From positions 64,443,324-64,507,323 of the forward strand of contig CM065684.1 in assembly GCA_017654935.2 (NCBI GenBank): a stretch of DNA of 64,000 nt, given 5' to 3'. The stretch is from Phymorhynchus buccinoides. Lineage: Eukaryota > Mollusca > Gastropoda > Neogastropoda > Raphitomidae. The translations under genes and the position numbers were made by a program. Shown piece after piece: positions 14,341 through 26,949 of this stretch. The notes under the pieces were generated by a model. That model was not told the DNA's origin and did not search any database. It saw nothing but the letters and a program-made list of their open reading frames with translations. Each line of letters opens with the position of its first letter. Position 1 is the stretch's first letter.

Positions 14341-15447
14341 CCAACAGCAACAACAACAAAAGTAAGCCATGGTAAGCCAACAACAACAACAAAAGTAAGC
14401 CATGGTAAGCCAACAACAACAACAACAGTAAGCCATGGTAAGCCAACAGCAACAACAACAAAAGTAAGCCATGGTAAGCCAACAACAACAACAACAAAAG
14501 TAAGCCATGGTAAGCCAACAACAACAACAGTAAGCCATGGTAAGCCAACAACAACAACAACAAAAGTAAGCCATGGTAAGCCAACAACAACAACAACAAC
14601 AGTAAGCCATGGTAAGCCAACAACAACAACAACAAAAGTAAGCCATGGTAAGCCAACAGCAACAACAACAACAGTAAGCCATGGTAAGCCAACAACAACA
14701 ACAACAAAAGTAAGCCATGGTAAGCCAACAACAACAACAACAACAAAAGTAAGCCAGGGTAAGCCAACAACAACAACAACAAAAGTAAGCCATGGTAAGC
14801 CAACAACAACAACAACAACAAAAGTAAGCCAGGGTAAGCCAACAACAACAACAACAACAGTAAGCCATGGTAAGCCAACAACAACAACAACAAAAGTAAG
14901 CCAGGGTAAGCCAACAGCAACAACAACAACAAAAGTAAGCCAGGGTAAGCCAACAACAACAACAACAACAGTAAGCCATGGTAAGCCAACAACAACAACA
15001 ACAACAAAAGTAAGCCAGGGTAAGCCAACAGCAACAACAACAACAAAAGTAAGCCAGGGTAAGCCAACAACAACAACAACAAAAGTAAGCCATGGTAAGC
15101 CAACAACAACAACAACAACAAAAGTAAGCCAGGGTAAGCCAACAGCAACAACAACAACAGTAAGCCAGGGTAAGCCAACAACAACAACAACAAAAGTAAG
15201 CCATGGTAAGCCAACAGCAACAACAACAACAGTAAGCCAGGGTAAGCCAACAGCAACAACAACAGTAAGCCATGGTAAGCCAACAGCAACAACAACAAAA
15301 GTAAGCCAGGGTAAGCCAACAGCAACAACAACAACAGTAAGCCATGGTAAGCCAACAACAACAACAACAACAGTAAGCCATGGTAAGCCAACAGCAACAA
15401 CAACAAAAGTAAGCCATGGTAAGCCAACAGCAACAACAACAAAAGAC
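14333..15447 (+). repeat. Minisatellite of about 30-36 bp grown from the SINE tail
   Basis: Roughly 32 copies of agccatggtaagccaac followed by a variable number of CAA and an optional AAAGTA. The core agccatggta is the 3' end of the preceding SINE-like repeat. Variants (catgg or cagggt, caacag or caacaa) are interspersed. The minus-strand CCCC/LLLL frames of 374 and 391 codons are artefacts. Confidence 0.93.
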
Positions 15448-16732
15448 CCATAAATTAAACATAGTTAAACAGTAAAACCCTCAACAACAATGCTTCCAAA
15501 ACAGAAAGGCGAATGGTCAAACCGACGAAAAAACATCCCACGAAACAAGAAAAGAAAGAGGTCGTTAATCATTGAGGTGAGGAGGGGAGGAAGCAGAAGA
15601 TGGACAGACAGGCCCACGAAACGAAGGAAACCCCAGAGCTTCTGGACCTGAGCTGAAGAAAGATGGCGGTCATTAAGGGGAGGCTAATGAGGGAGCCTCG
15701 CCCCGCTGACAACCAGGATTGTCTGCCCCTGACCGCGCTCTCCTGGGATGAAGGAGGATTATGTCTGATTGAGGGGGAACGCTACTAACTGACCACCGGA
15801 GAATCAAATAAGAAAAAGAAAGAACAAAAAGAAGGACAGAAAAAGACCACAATTCGTGGTGCATGGGGCAAACAGAAGGAAAGGTGGAAGAGCGACATGT
15901 TGAGAAATTGGACAGAAAAAGGTAAAGGTGGATGGGCAGAAATGAGGGAGGGCAAGGGTGATTAGGAGGGTTGAAAGTTAATATTATTTGTAAGAAATTT
16001 GGATCAAATGCAGAAAAAGGAAGAATGGCCATGCGGGTTGTCAGAGGAAGAAGGAAGGAACAAGATTGCAACGCCATGTAAGCGTACTCCCAGTGCCAGC
16101 AACACCCTCACACAAACATACACCTATACCGACCTCACTATGCACATGAATAACGGCATAGATATTTAGATACAGACAGAAACTCAGAGGGAGAAGAGGG
16201 AGGGAGCCCAAAAATGAGAGTCAACTACATTGGTCAACAGTCATGAATACTTTTTTTTATCAGTTAAGAGAGTCAGGTGAGGCCGTGAAGACTACCAGAC
16301 AACTAGAAACAGCTACTTTCCGTTTACAAACACCCAATATGCGCTGGGATTCAGTGTTGTTCTTTGAAAAGAAAGCGCTATTCTAAGAAAAACATACTTT
16401 TAGTTTGCATTATAAAAAAAACCAGTTCACAACGACTACCCAGACAACTAGAAACAGAGCTACATTCGGTTTATAAAGTGCATAATTTTTCTTGTCAAGG
16501 AGTTGATTTTTTTTCATCGGGTCATTGTGTTTTTTGTGATAGCAAATTCTGTATCAGTATGGTAATACTGAGAAATTAAATATTTTACAAGAAAATGTGC
16601 TAGGTGACACCTATTCACTATGCCTAATTTGGCTTAAATCCATTAATTAGTTTCTAAATAATCAGTGTTTTAAAAATATTCAAACATTTCTGACTTGATA
16701 TGGCTCGTCGTTTTTGTGAATATAGCATTGTG
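15448..16732. other. No gene seen
   Basis: A/G-rich in the first half and AT-rich in the second. A duplicated accagacaactagaaaca/cccagacaactagaaaca motif occurs near 16292 and 16440. No recognisable protein. Confidence 0.5.
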
Positions 16733-17210
16733 TGAAGCATTCAATGAAAGAAGCATAAGCTTGTATTAATAAAAAAAAATCGGGACTTTACTGGTTTCGT
16801 ACTGCCTCCGGGCATTGGCTCCAGTATTGTTCCAACCATATTTGTATTTACAAATGTCCCATATGTGTCTGTTTCAGACCGAGAGGACGTAAAACTCCAT
16901 TTTCGCTCGTGAAGCATTCAATAACATTTAATCATTGTGGCCGTACCATAGCCGATGAGGTTTATCCGAGGCGTGGTTACCGCTGCACATATCTATATTG
17001 TTAAAAACTCGGGACTTTACTGGTGTTGCACTGCCTCCGGGCATTGCAGCCAGTATTGTTCCCACCATCTTTGTATTTACAAATGTCCCATATGTGTCTA
17101 TGACCGAGAAGACGTAAAACACCATTTTCATTCCCGTGAAGCATTCAATGCCTTCCCAGGTCGAGAGGACGTAAAACTCAAATTTACAATACGTGAAGCA
17201 TTCAATCATA
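16733..17210 (+). repeat. Tandem cluster of family A elements
   Basis: Three family A units of different completeness are strung together: about 16770-16907 (5'-truncated), 16923-17134 (full) and 17155-17190 (3' end only). They are separated by a recurrent gtgaagcattcaat at about 16733, 16909, 17136 and 17192. The body matches copy 1 at 1003-1211. This looks like local duplication of an element plus its flank rather than independent insertions. Confidence 0.75.
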
Positions 17211-17213
17211 CTG

Positions 17214-17240
17214 ATCGCTTTTTCGGCCTTTTGGCTAAGA
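17214..17240 (+). ncRNA. Fragment resembling the 5' end of U2 snRNA
   Basis: The stretch atcgctttttcggccttt followed by tggctaaga matches the first 26 nt of U2 snRNA with one substitution and one inserted base. The match stops before the branch-point-recognition region (guaguauc), so this is not a functional U2 gene. It could be a U2 retro-fragment or part of a repeat. Confidence 0.5.
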
Positions 17241-17437
17241 CAGTGATTCAGGAACATAAATTTTGTTTTATACCGTGGTTGGTTTGTTCAGCCCGTCGTA
17301 CATGGCGAAAGCCGATACGCGACGTTAAACTGAACTCCCATCCTGTGAAGCATCTGCAAGGTCTAAAGAATCATTGTGCCAAATTGCATTACGATCGGTT
17401 CATTGGTTTAGGCGCTATAGACTGGAACACATTTTGG

Positions 17438-17457
17438 ACACACGCACGCACGCACAC

Positions 17458-17529
<72 letters not shown>

Positions 17530-17563
17530 ACACGCACACACGCACACACACACATACACACAC
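17438..17563. repeat. (CA)n microsatellite with CG interruptions
   Basis: About 125 bp of CA with regular CGCA interruptions at both edges. Overlapping frames are artefacts. Confidence 0.96.
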
Positions 17564-18825
17564 GGACAGGCAACGCACACCCCTCGTTCCCATTCCAATG
17601 TACTCCCGTTCTGTTAGAACTGGGAGCACAAAAAGAGGAGGGGGATAACAGCAATGACAACGACAATGAAGAAGAACAACAAGATAACATCAAAGACGAC
17701 TGAGTAGACGTCGACGATGTTGCTGCTGCTTCTGGTGTTTGATGAAAAGAATGATCATGATCATGATGATAATGGTCAAGTGGATGACAAAAAGGACATG
17801 ATAATTGTTTTAAGTCAGTATTATTTGTATTACATACACATGTTCCGCAGTGACCAAGATCAAAATTGAGATTTTATCAACCTCATCAACATCAGGAAAT
17901 ATTCTCAATATACTCTAGTTACTGGAAAAGTTGGTGTGATGGTGAAGGTGGGACCAATGGGGGAAAATGAAGGGGAATGGGAGTGAGGGTGTGTGGGATG
18001 AGGTGCTTCAATTCCCCCGAAGCAAACTGGACGTCCATCCACCCTAATCATTACCACCTTCAGATTCACCCAAAGCACACATCTCTGGCACTACAACTGC
18101 TGATCCTAGGATAATATTTCAGTTAATACCCCCATGCCCCCAACCCCCCTTCCGCCCTCCCCCTGCTTCTTTAATTATGACCAGTACAGTCTTTGATCCA
18201 ATCGCACGCCACTTCCGGTACAACAAGGGACGCAACTCGTTTACAACTTCCGCCTGGGTCAAGGTGTTCCCCAAAACCCAAACAGGTTCCAAGGGTAGGT
18301 GTTTATAGAACGGGGTGGGGAATGGGCTGAGGGTGGGGGTGCGATATGCCACAGATTAGTTCTTTCCCTTCATGTACATTGGTCTTTTTGCGGTAGGCCT
18401 ACCTAAAAGCTTCTAAGGTCAATGCTGGATTTGGCATCCAACATGTCGGTCACGGTGCTTACATAACGGTTGGCTTGAAAACTACAACGGTTTAGCCTCA
18501 GCAAACTAACTGCCTTATTGCACATGTAGAGGATTAGCAGGGAGATTAGAAATAGGTGCGTCATCAGGCATTTGCACTTGACTTCAATTTGGAACTGGAT
18601 CGGTGGGAATTGAATAACTGAACAAATGAGATGTGAGAACGCTGGTGAAAACAAGTCTTACTCTTTGTGGCTCTAGAATAAAAATTCAACCTTCTATAGT
18701 ATTATTGCGGCGATTATAACAACCATGAACGAATATCTTTTTTTGCATGAATGAATTTCAACATGCGTTGTAATATGAAATACCGTTCTGTTCCTAATCC
18801 CAGTTATTTGTTTACAGTTTACGCT

Positions 18826-18828
<3 letters not shown>
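17564..18828. other. No gene seen
   Basis: Contains a small tgatcatgatcatgatgat palindrome-rich stretch near 17750 and otherwise unique sequence without a credible ORF. Confidence 0.5.

Positions 18829-18897
<69 letters not shown>
18829..18897. repeat. (CT)n microsatellite
   Basis: Uninterrupted CT tract followed by a C run at about 18911-18925. Confidence 0.96.
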
Positions 18898-18901
<4 letters not shown>

Positions 18902-19425
18902 GTTCACACGTCCCCCCCCCCCCCCTCTCAATTTTTAATTGAATTGAACATTTTCAATGAGAAGCAACATTCGGCCATTCTCGGGAAAGGGATAGGGTTG
19001 CAAACAGTTTTCATAAAAATGAAAGAAGCAAACTTGGAGATTGAGGGTCGTAAACATGAGGGGGGGGGGGGGGGGTAAAGAACAACAGTGTCCTCACCTC
19101 CACCTCACACCTCACAGCCTCTTCTTCTATTTCTAGCACCCCCCTCCTCCCCACTCATTTCCCTGACACCCCCTCCACCCCTCCCCTTCAATAAGCCCTG
19201 AACTTCCTTCCACACCCTCCCTCCATGCCATCTTCTCCACCCGTTTCCTTCCCCCTACTATCTATCCTCTACCCCCCCCCCCCCTTTCTCTCCGCCCAAC
19301 ACCAACCCCTTCCAGCCCCCCCCCCCCTCCGGGGCCCTGCAGTGGTCAGCTGTGAGGCAATCAACGTCACACTGACCACATCGCACCTGACCCATCAGTG
19401 ACCTCTCAACGCGGGGCACCACGGA
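18898..19425. other. G-run and C-rich low-complexity sequence
   Basis: A G run at about 19060-19075 and then some 250 bp of C-rich sequence with C runs. No gene. Confidence 0.6.
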
Positions 19426-19608
19426 TGTCCGAATAACGGCTGTCCGAATAACGACTGTCCGAATAACGACTCCGAATAACGACTGTCCGAATAACGACTG
19501 TCCGAATCACGGCTCTCTCGCAAAAGCAAGCTAGTGAACGGCTGTCCGAATAACGACGGTCGGAGCACTGTCGTCTGTCCGAATTTAGAAAGACAAGCAG
19601 ACAGACAG

Positions 19609-19654
<46 letters not shown>

Positions 19655-19760
19655 ATATATATATATATACATATAGAGAGCCATCATTTTACGCAGTCAC
19701 AGTTTAATACATGATTTAAGACACAAAAATAATAATACAAGGAATGTATGTTGCTCATGG

Positions 19761-19800
<40 letters not shown>

Positions 19801-19830
19801 ATCGCCCCTTCCCACACACGCACACTGTCT

Positions 19831-19904
<74 letters not shown>

Positions 19905-20107
19905 ACGCACTGTACACGCATATATATTTAAGCAAACACATGCAGGCCCATGCATGCAAACAGACACACGCTGCAAACGTTTTAGCGCATTCGGACAGCC
20001 GTGAGGCTATCGTTCTAACAGACGTAATAGTTTGGTCATTATGACGCCACTGATACGGAGCCGCCAAAGATACCAAATTCGGAGAGTCGTGATTCGGACA
20101 GTCGTGG
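19426..20107. mobile_element. Foldback-like element with inverted 15-bp modules (second)
   Basis: The left end has at least six modules of tgtccgaataacgac (19426-19585, one shortened). The right end has inverted modules such as attcggacagccgtg and attcggacagtcgtg (about 19989-20106). The core carries (CA)n and a (CT)n tract at 19832-19900 and no gene. It has the same architecture as 7443-8256 but an unrelated module sequence. Confidence 0.72.
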
Positions 20108-20161
20108 CGTTCCCTCTCAAACCCCCCCCCCCCCATTACCCCTATGCCCCCCCCCCCCACC

Positions 20162-20192
<31 letters not shown>

Positions 20193-20595
20193 GAACACGT
20201 TTTTCCACACACACCACCAACCTTCATCCACATAACCCCCCATACTACCACCACATCACCACTTCCAAGCCATCACCCCCCATCACCATCATCGCAAACA
20301 GTTGTTCACCCACCCACCCAGCCACCCACACACACACCACCATCATTCCATTACCAATTCAACATGGTTGCTTTTCATATTCTTCCTGTCCACGCATACG
20401 CCACACAGACATGCACGTCATGTACATAGATGTATGAAGAAAAACATCTATTTGTTAATGCATTTTGTTTAAGGCACACAAACATAATTATGCAAGCCTC
20501 GGTGTTCTTGAGCACACATTAGATACACGAAAACGTGTAACCGCGCACACAACGATACACTCACACGCGCGCGCGCGCACGCACACACACGCACG

Positions 20596-20660
<65 letters not shown>
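20108..20660. repeat. C-rich and (CA)n low-complexity region
   Basis: C runs at 20120-20160, CA tracts at about 20170-20192 and 20575-20659, and CCA/CAC-rich sequence between them. Histidine/threonine frames are artefacts. Confidence 0.9.
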
Positions 20661-20823
20661 CACATCACATCTGCTGCTTTCTGTTTCCATTTCTCATTAA
20701 TTCTCTCATGCTCTTTGAAAAAGAAGAAGAACGTTTCCAACATAGTCTGTTGGGATCAGCCAGATAGTCAGATAACAGGCAATCAGAAAACAAAGTCAAA
20801 TCCCGAACTCTAGCCCACCTTCA

Positions 20824-20862
<39 letters not shown>

Positions 20863-21093
20863 GACCATGACGATTGGAAAATAATCTGGCATTTCCTTCA
20901 CCACAGGGGCACTATAGGAGGAATCGGATCTTTCTCCCCCATTTTTGTTTTAACTGACCCGAAAAAAGCTTGACCCAAGACCCGTCTGTTTCTGCTCTTC
21001 CCTTTTTCGTCCATCATCAATCACCCCATCACAAGCCCCGCAAATCTAGGGCCAAATCTGTACAGTTCCCTCCCTCCCCCAACACACACACAC

Positions 21094-21169
<76 letters not shown>

Positions 21170-21170
21170 C
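20661..21170. repeat. (CT)n and (CA)n tracts with unique spacer
   Basis: A CT tract lies at 20828-20859 and a CA tract at 21083-21168. The spacer between them shows no gene. Confidence 0.85.
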
Positions 21171-22510
21171 CCCACCGATTTTGTGGCTACCACTCTCAAC
21201 ACCATTATATCCCCCAAAGCCCTAGCTTCGTTCGCTTTCGCCAAGGCCTTGAAAAACAACAAACAGAAAAAAGGTTTGGATCCCTGTTGGTCCTTTGAAC
21301 TCTGTAGCTTTCAAGACTGACCGACTGGACTGTTGTCTTTGTGATCTGCCGTTCTCTCTCTGTCTCTGTCCTGACCAGCCAGATATTCCTGGAAGATAAG
21401 AAGAGCTTTTTCTTTCAAGTCTCTGTCTCTCAAAACCCCTGAGCTAATCGCCTTTTTCAATTACCACCACGGTATTAGCCATCAGCAGTAGGCCACCTAC
21501 ACGCGGAGACGCCGCAATACTGAACATTACTGTTACTAAGGGGCGAGAAGATTTTTCGGTTAGATGAGAGAGGGGCGAATCATTTGAGTCTTTATGGACT
21601 CTGTCGTCTACAAGGATTTCAACGTCACAAACTGATGGCACGTGTCGTATGGGGGATGGCTGGGATTTTGTTCTGTCTTGGGGGGGGGGGGGGGCGGGGG
21701 GGGGGGGTGGGGGGGATTGAGGGTGTGTGTGTGTCGTCAGTAAGCGAAGTCCCAAACAAAAAAACTTTAGGTAATCGATACTGTTGGAAGCGCTTTTATT
21801 TCGGACTTGGCTGGTTTGTTGTAAAGAACAGGGTTTTAATTGTCTGCTTTTTAATTTGAGCGTCTTTGAAGATGAGAGAAAGGCTATGTCAGTCAGTACG
21901 TGACGTAGAGAAGGCCTGACAATGATGGAGTCACTTTGAATTCTGAACATGACTCGCTTACTTGGAAAAGGTCTCAAAGGATTTGTTCTTTATTCTAAAA
22001 ATTCGTCTTTGTCAAGTTTTCGCTCAAGTTTCCTTTCATTTACTCTTCTTTGAAATTCCCATTCCTTTCTTCATAATTCTTCTTCGTCATCATAATATTC
22101 TTCTTCTTCTTCTTCTTTGACGTCTAAGGCTCGGTGTACATCCTGTGTCCTGGCTAATACAAAGCATCTGTTTTGTTTCATTCTGTGTTTTTCTCACACC
22201 TGCTGCCATGTCATTCACACCGACTGGCGTGCGTTGTGTACGCATTGGGTCCGCTGTCGCCCATGCTGTTTGGGTCTTGGGAGAGAGAGACCAAAAGAAG
22301 CAGACCTGATTGTGTTCAGCGAGTCAAAAGCAACAAGGCGTGTGCTACCTTTCACACGATTGTCCAACATGCCGGGTCCTCGGTAGAACACAGATGGACA
22401 CCGAGCATGAAGTGTTTCTAAGTGGGATGTGGAAGTAGGGAAGAGAAGAGGGGGAAGTGAACAGGCGTATTATGCACGTGTGTGTCAGTGAACATTACAA
22501 GGTAACAACT
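21171..22510. other. No gene seen
   Basis: Contains a long G run at 21680-21714 and a CTT-rich stretch near 22080-22120. The 177-codon minus frame at 21444-21977 includes P-rich low-complexity sequence over the G run and no recognisable domain. Confidence 0.5.
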
Positions 22511-22708
22511 TTAACCCTTTCACCGCCAATGTCGCATTTTAGCACCACAATGATTTAACACGAAAAGGCCTCAAACCAGGGTCTGTTATCCAAAGAACCT
22601 ATTTTCATAATTTTGGGAGGTAAGGACAGGCCTTACTTTACACATGTCATAGAGGAATCCCCACTATTGCAGATCTTTTTTTTCTCTACCCAGGTAAGCT
22701 TAATGGAA
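22511..22708 (+). mobile_element. TTAA-flanked MITE, copy B (3' truncated)
   Basis: Starts ttaaccctttcaccgcca and follows copy A through ttttgggaggtaag to ctacccaggtaagctt, then diverges after aatgg. The right terminal inverted repeat is absent. Orientation is the same as copy A. Confidence 0.85.
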
Positions 22709-23007
22709 ATGTTTTGCTTAAAGCTTATACAATAAACAGGGGAAATAATTACGAACCCAAACCTCTGCCTCAATCATTATTAATTAACCTTAATTGCCCC
22801 AACCCTTTGTGATAAATTTTAATTTCGAGTCCTATGCTTTTTGCACATTTTGCAACACACTATTACTGCTTTTCAAACATTATTAGCCCCTGAAACAAAT
22901 AAATTGTCCAGCGAACATTATGCGTGAAGATGAGGGGAAGAAAATGCACACAACACCGCCAGCATTCACTCTCTCTGTGTCTCTGTCTCTCTGTCTGTCT
23001 GTCTGTT

Positions 23008-23009
<2 letters not shown>
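22709..23009. other. No recognisable feature
   Basis: AT-rich sequence; nothing supportable. Confidence 0.5.
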
Positions 23010-23062
<53 letters not shown>

Positions 23063-23342
23063 CAGCTGCTGCAGTGGTCAAGATAGTTCAGCGCCAGCCG
23101 TTTCACCTTGCATCTTCTTCAATCTTCCTTCTTGCAAGCTGTATGTTTTTTTTACCATCCACCCTTCTTTACTCCCTACTCTCTAGCCACTGCCCATCTT
23201 CATCATCACCGTCTCTTCTTGTAGCCCTGGGTTTTTTTCATCATCCATCCACAATCCCCCTCTCCACCTCCACCCCACTCCACCCTTCCACATACACACA
23301 CGCGCGCGAACTAGCGTGCGCGCACACGCACGCACGCACACG

Positions 23343-23425
<83 letters not shown>

Positions 23426-23430
23426 TTTCC
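23010..23430. repeat. (CT)n and (CA)n tracts
   Basis: CT at 23010-23059 and CA with CG interruptions at about 23294-23424. C/T-rich unique sequence lies between them. Confidence 0.93.
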
Positions 23431-23456
23431 ACAATCTACCAAATATTATAAGGCAA

Positions 23457-23585
23457 AGTCCAGCCGAACGGTCGGACTTGCTGGATCTAACTATTTCTTA
23501 GTTAGGCGCATAACGCTAGCATGACGCATCTGCGCTCATAATTGACAGAAAACGGTCTGAGCTATCAAAGAAGAATAAGAATATG
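23457..23585 (+). mobile_element. GAAGAAG-tailed SINE-like repeat, copy 1
   Basis: Blocks gcataacg, agcatg, cgcatctgc, gctcataattgacag and an AAGAAGAA tail match 30079-30200, and on the opposite strand the nested 51-bp fragment at 14249-14299. Roughly 125 bp. The 5' head, if tRNA-derived, is not preserved here. Confidence 0.75.
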
Positions 23586-25010
23586 ATAATTATGATATGA
23601 TATGATATGCTAAAACGAATTTTATAACAGTTTCACTCAGCTTTCGGGGGCGTCGCGCTCCCTTCGTCGGCGTCGTCTGCTGAGAGGCCACTGGCGGATC
23701 AGTGCACATAATTCGTGAGTACAGCTCAAGGCTGCACCCACGGTGCATGACTGAACCAGGGATAGGATATGATATGAAAGCACAAATGCTGAGAAGCCTA
23801 TAATAAAATAATATGATGTATGATATATTGATAGCAAAAATGCGGAGAAGCCTTTAATAAGATAATGATATGATATATGATATGCTTTTACTGTTCAAAT
23901 TACAGATCTGCTCATGGGATCCGCCTTTGTATGCTGTCTGATAATGCATACAGTTTGCCTGAGCACTGAACTTAAATGAAAATGCTCCAATAGTCTATAG
24001 GAGAGAGCAAGTTTTCAGTTGGGGAACAGGGGTGGGGGGAAGGGGCGCAAAGACGATGTCCCGGGGAGCGATAAGCCCCCTGAAAGTTCTGAAAGTTGGC
24101 CAACAAAGCAGCTAACGATTCCACCCCCATTTCTATTCCTCCTTCCTTTTCCTTTTCATCCTTTCCTTCATGCCAGACACCCCGACCCTATCAGCCCCCC
24201 CCCCCCCCCTCCCCCCTTCGCTCATTCCTCTCTAGCAGCAGGAGTTGGCAGTCTTTTTAGCCCCCCCCCCCCCCCCCCACCTACCCCACCCCCGCCCCCT
24301 CACCACCACCACCACCACCACCACCATCCCTGTCTCTCCCTTGTCAGAAATTCACTCTTCTCCCTCATTCTCCGCGTCCTCCCTCCCTCCTCCAACTCTC
24401 TCACCCCCCACCCCACCCCACCATTTTGGTCATTTTTCGGTCAGTCTCGGGTCAAAGCTCCGTGACCTTTTGCAGCAGGTGAGGTCACACAGCTAGGGAG
24501 GAGGGGGAGAAGGGGGGTGGGCAGGAAAGAAGGAAGAAGAAGAAGAAGGGCCAAGAGAAAGAAAGATGAGTTGATTCTCGTCTGTACACCCCCTCCCCCC
24601 TCCCTCTTTTCAAATATTCAGTCGATCACCACATCCCTCTGACAGACTGGCCAGTTGCTGTCTTGCCAATAGCATTGCAACCTCATTAATTTACCTGCCT
24701 GTTACCAATTTCTCAGAAACAAACAGTTGGTTCAAAAACTCATTAACACGTGTAATCCATTACCCATTTAGTTGCCAGTGTTAGCCCTACTTCTTAACTA
24801 TTGCTTCTTTTAGTATAATAAACAAAGTGGGTTTTTAAGAGAGAGAAAAAACCCATTACAAGCAACATCCATTGAAACTGACAAACGGTTTACAGAATGT
24901 TGTCCGAAAGTTTATTAACGAGACTTACACAATTTTGACTGCCACAGGTAACATTGCCAGCAGCTCTAGTGTTTGTCTTCCATAGTGCCCTTATAGCATT
25001 TAGTCGATAA
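23586..25010. other. No gene seen; ATATG-type and C-rich low complexity
   Basis: A degenerate tatgatatga pentamer repeat lies at about 23583-23605 and 23765-23890. C runs are at about 24196-24212 and 24261-24279, with a (CAC)n stretch at 24301-24327. The proline-rich frame at 24019-24465 is low complexity and is not called. Confidence 0.6.
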
Positions 25011-26949
25011 AATTTAGATATCCCTATATCTCAAAAAGAAATTACACAGGCAGCAAAAGCATTAAAAAACAGAAAAAGTCCTGGAAGAGACTGCATAACG
25101 AGTGAAATGCTAAAAGCTAGCATACCTAATATAACTGATATTCTGTACAAATTATTTAATGCCATTCTGCAAGCAGGTATATATCCAAGTCAATGGAAAG
25201 ATGGAATCAATATTTCCATATTTAAAGGAGGAGACCCCATGAATCCCAATAATTATCGTGGTATTACGCTTAGCAATACTTTGGGAAAACTCTTCTGTCA
25301 AATTATTAACAGAAGACTAGAGATATTTAGAAACAAATGAGCTACTAATGAAAGAACAAGCTGGATTCAGAAAATCATCAAGAACAACAGATCACATATT
25401 CATTCTTAAAAAGCTAATCGACCATACTATAAGCACAAAAAATGGACGTCTCTATTGCTGCTTTGTGGATTTTCATAAGGCATTTGACAATATATGGCAT
25501 GTTGCACTGCTCCTAAAATTAACTAAAATTGGTATAGATGGAAATTGCTTTCGCATAATTAAGGACATGTATCGGGAATCTGTTATTTGTGCCAAGACAA
25601 ACGATGGTTATACAGCCTCTGTCCCTGTTAATAAGGGAGTACTTCAAGGTAATGTACTAAGCCCAACGCTCTTTAATATCTTTATAAACGACATAAAAGA
25701 TGTCCTAAATTACGACTCCTCCCCATTTTTAAATGAATTTACTCAAAATCCAATAACATGCCTCTTGTACGCGGATGATGTAGTACTCTTCTCGACGACA
25801 AAAACAGGATTACAGACCAAACTAGATGGGCTATATAATTATTGCCAGCTATGGGGACTTACTATCAACAGAGATAAAACGAAAGTAGTAGTGTTTTCCA
25901 AACATTGCCCCCAAATTGCGCCGTATTTCTTATGTGGCAGTGACTACATTCAAATAGTTGATAGTTATAAATATCTTGGCGTAATATTCCACAGAAATGG
26001 AAATTTTCATGAAGCTGAAGAACATCTAGCCAAACAAGGACACGTTAATAGTCCCTATTGTCAACTATGGAGCTGAGGTATGGTTCCCATTTAATTATAT
26101 GTCAAAGAACAAAGGGGTGGTGGATTGCTTTGAAATGCCCAATCAATTTAATTATTTTCTCTCCCTGAAATGTTCATCAGAAAACGCACATATTCGGTTC
26201 TGTAGAGGGTTGTTAGGGGTACACAAAAGGACAATGAAAATACCCGTTCTAGCAGAACTAAGAAGATTTCCAATCTCACTTAACACAATAGGACAAGTAA
26301 TATCATTTTGGGTACATATAATCGAGTCAAAAGAAGACAGCTACATTAAGCAAGCTTATAATGATATGATATCAGCTGAAGTTCGAAATAAAGCACCTTG
26401 GATAACATATGTTAAATCTTTGCTTCAATCACTGGGCTTCTCACATATATGGAAAAATCAGGGCACTTTTAATATTAAAAGACTTAGATATTCATTAATT
26501 AATAAATTGAAAGAATATTATGTACAGTTTTGGAAAACCATTAAAGGCAGTGGTGCCTCAAGGCTTCAATTCTATAACATAGTCACGCAGTCTTACAATA
26601 TCCAGCCATATCTAACAACATGCAAGAACGTAAAACATAAAACAGCTCTATGTCGCTTAAGATTAAGTCAACACGACCTTCACATTGAAAGGGGTCGCCA
26701 TCGCAATATCCCAAGAGAAGACAGACTTTGTCAATCTTGTAGCGTGGTGGAGGATGAACTTCATTTTCTAGATGCATGTACACTGTATACCGATTTGCGG
26801 CTTGCTCTTATTAATGGTATTAACAGACAGCTGCATTCTTTATTGTTAACTGATTTTCAGTCTGCAAGTCTCATACTGAAATCAAATTCCTTTCAACCTG
26901 AAATAGCAAGATACATTTATGAATGCTTTGCTGTCCGCAGTAAATAAAT
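25011..26949 (+). pseudogene. Non-LTR retrotransposon (LINE) reverse transcriptase, 5'-truncated and broken
   Basis: Translations give ordered LINE reverse-transcriptase signatures: NNYRGITL, FVDFHKAFDNIWH (motif A), KGVLQGNVLSPTLFNIFIND (motif B) and CLLYADDVVLFS (motif C with YADD). A C-terminal region follows with FCRGLLGVHKRT, IERGRHRNIPRE and a C-x2-C type DRLCQSC segment. There is a +1 frameshift near 25333. About 100 bp are missing near 26040, where AKQGH is joined to IVPIVNYGAEVW out of frame. The endonuclease domain is absent, so the copy is dead. The clade is not assigned. Confidence 0.88.

Noticed and set aside
14287..15462. Minus-strand frames of 374 and 391 codons rich in Cys or Leu
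   Set aside because: Translation of the (CAA)n-containing minisatellite; length follows from repeat number.
21444..21977. 177-codon frame on the - strand
   Set aside because: Crosses a G homopolymer that gives a run of Pro; no recognisable domain or initiation context.
23583..23890. Regulatory element in the tatgatatga region
   Set aside because: Looks like a degenerate pentamer repeat only; no further support.
24019..24465. 148-codon proline-rich frame
   Set aside because: Runs over C homopolymers and (CAC)n; no domain and no splice evidence.
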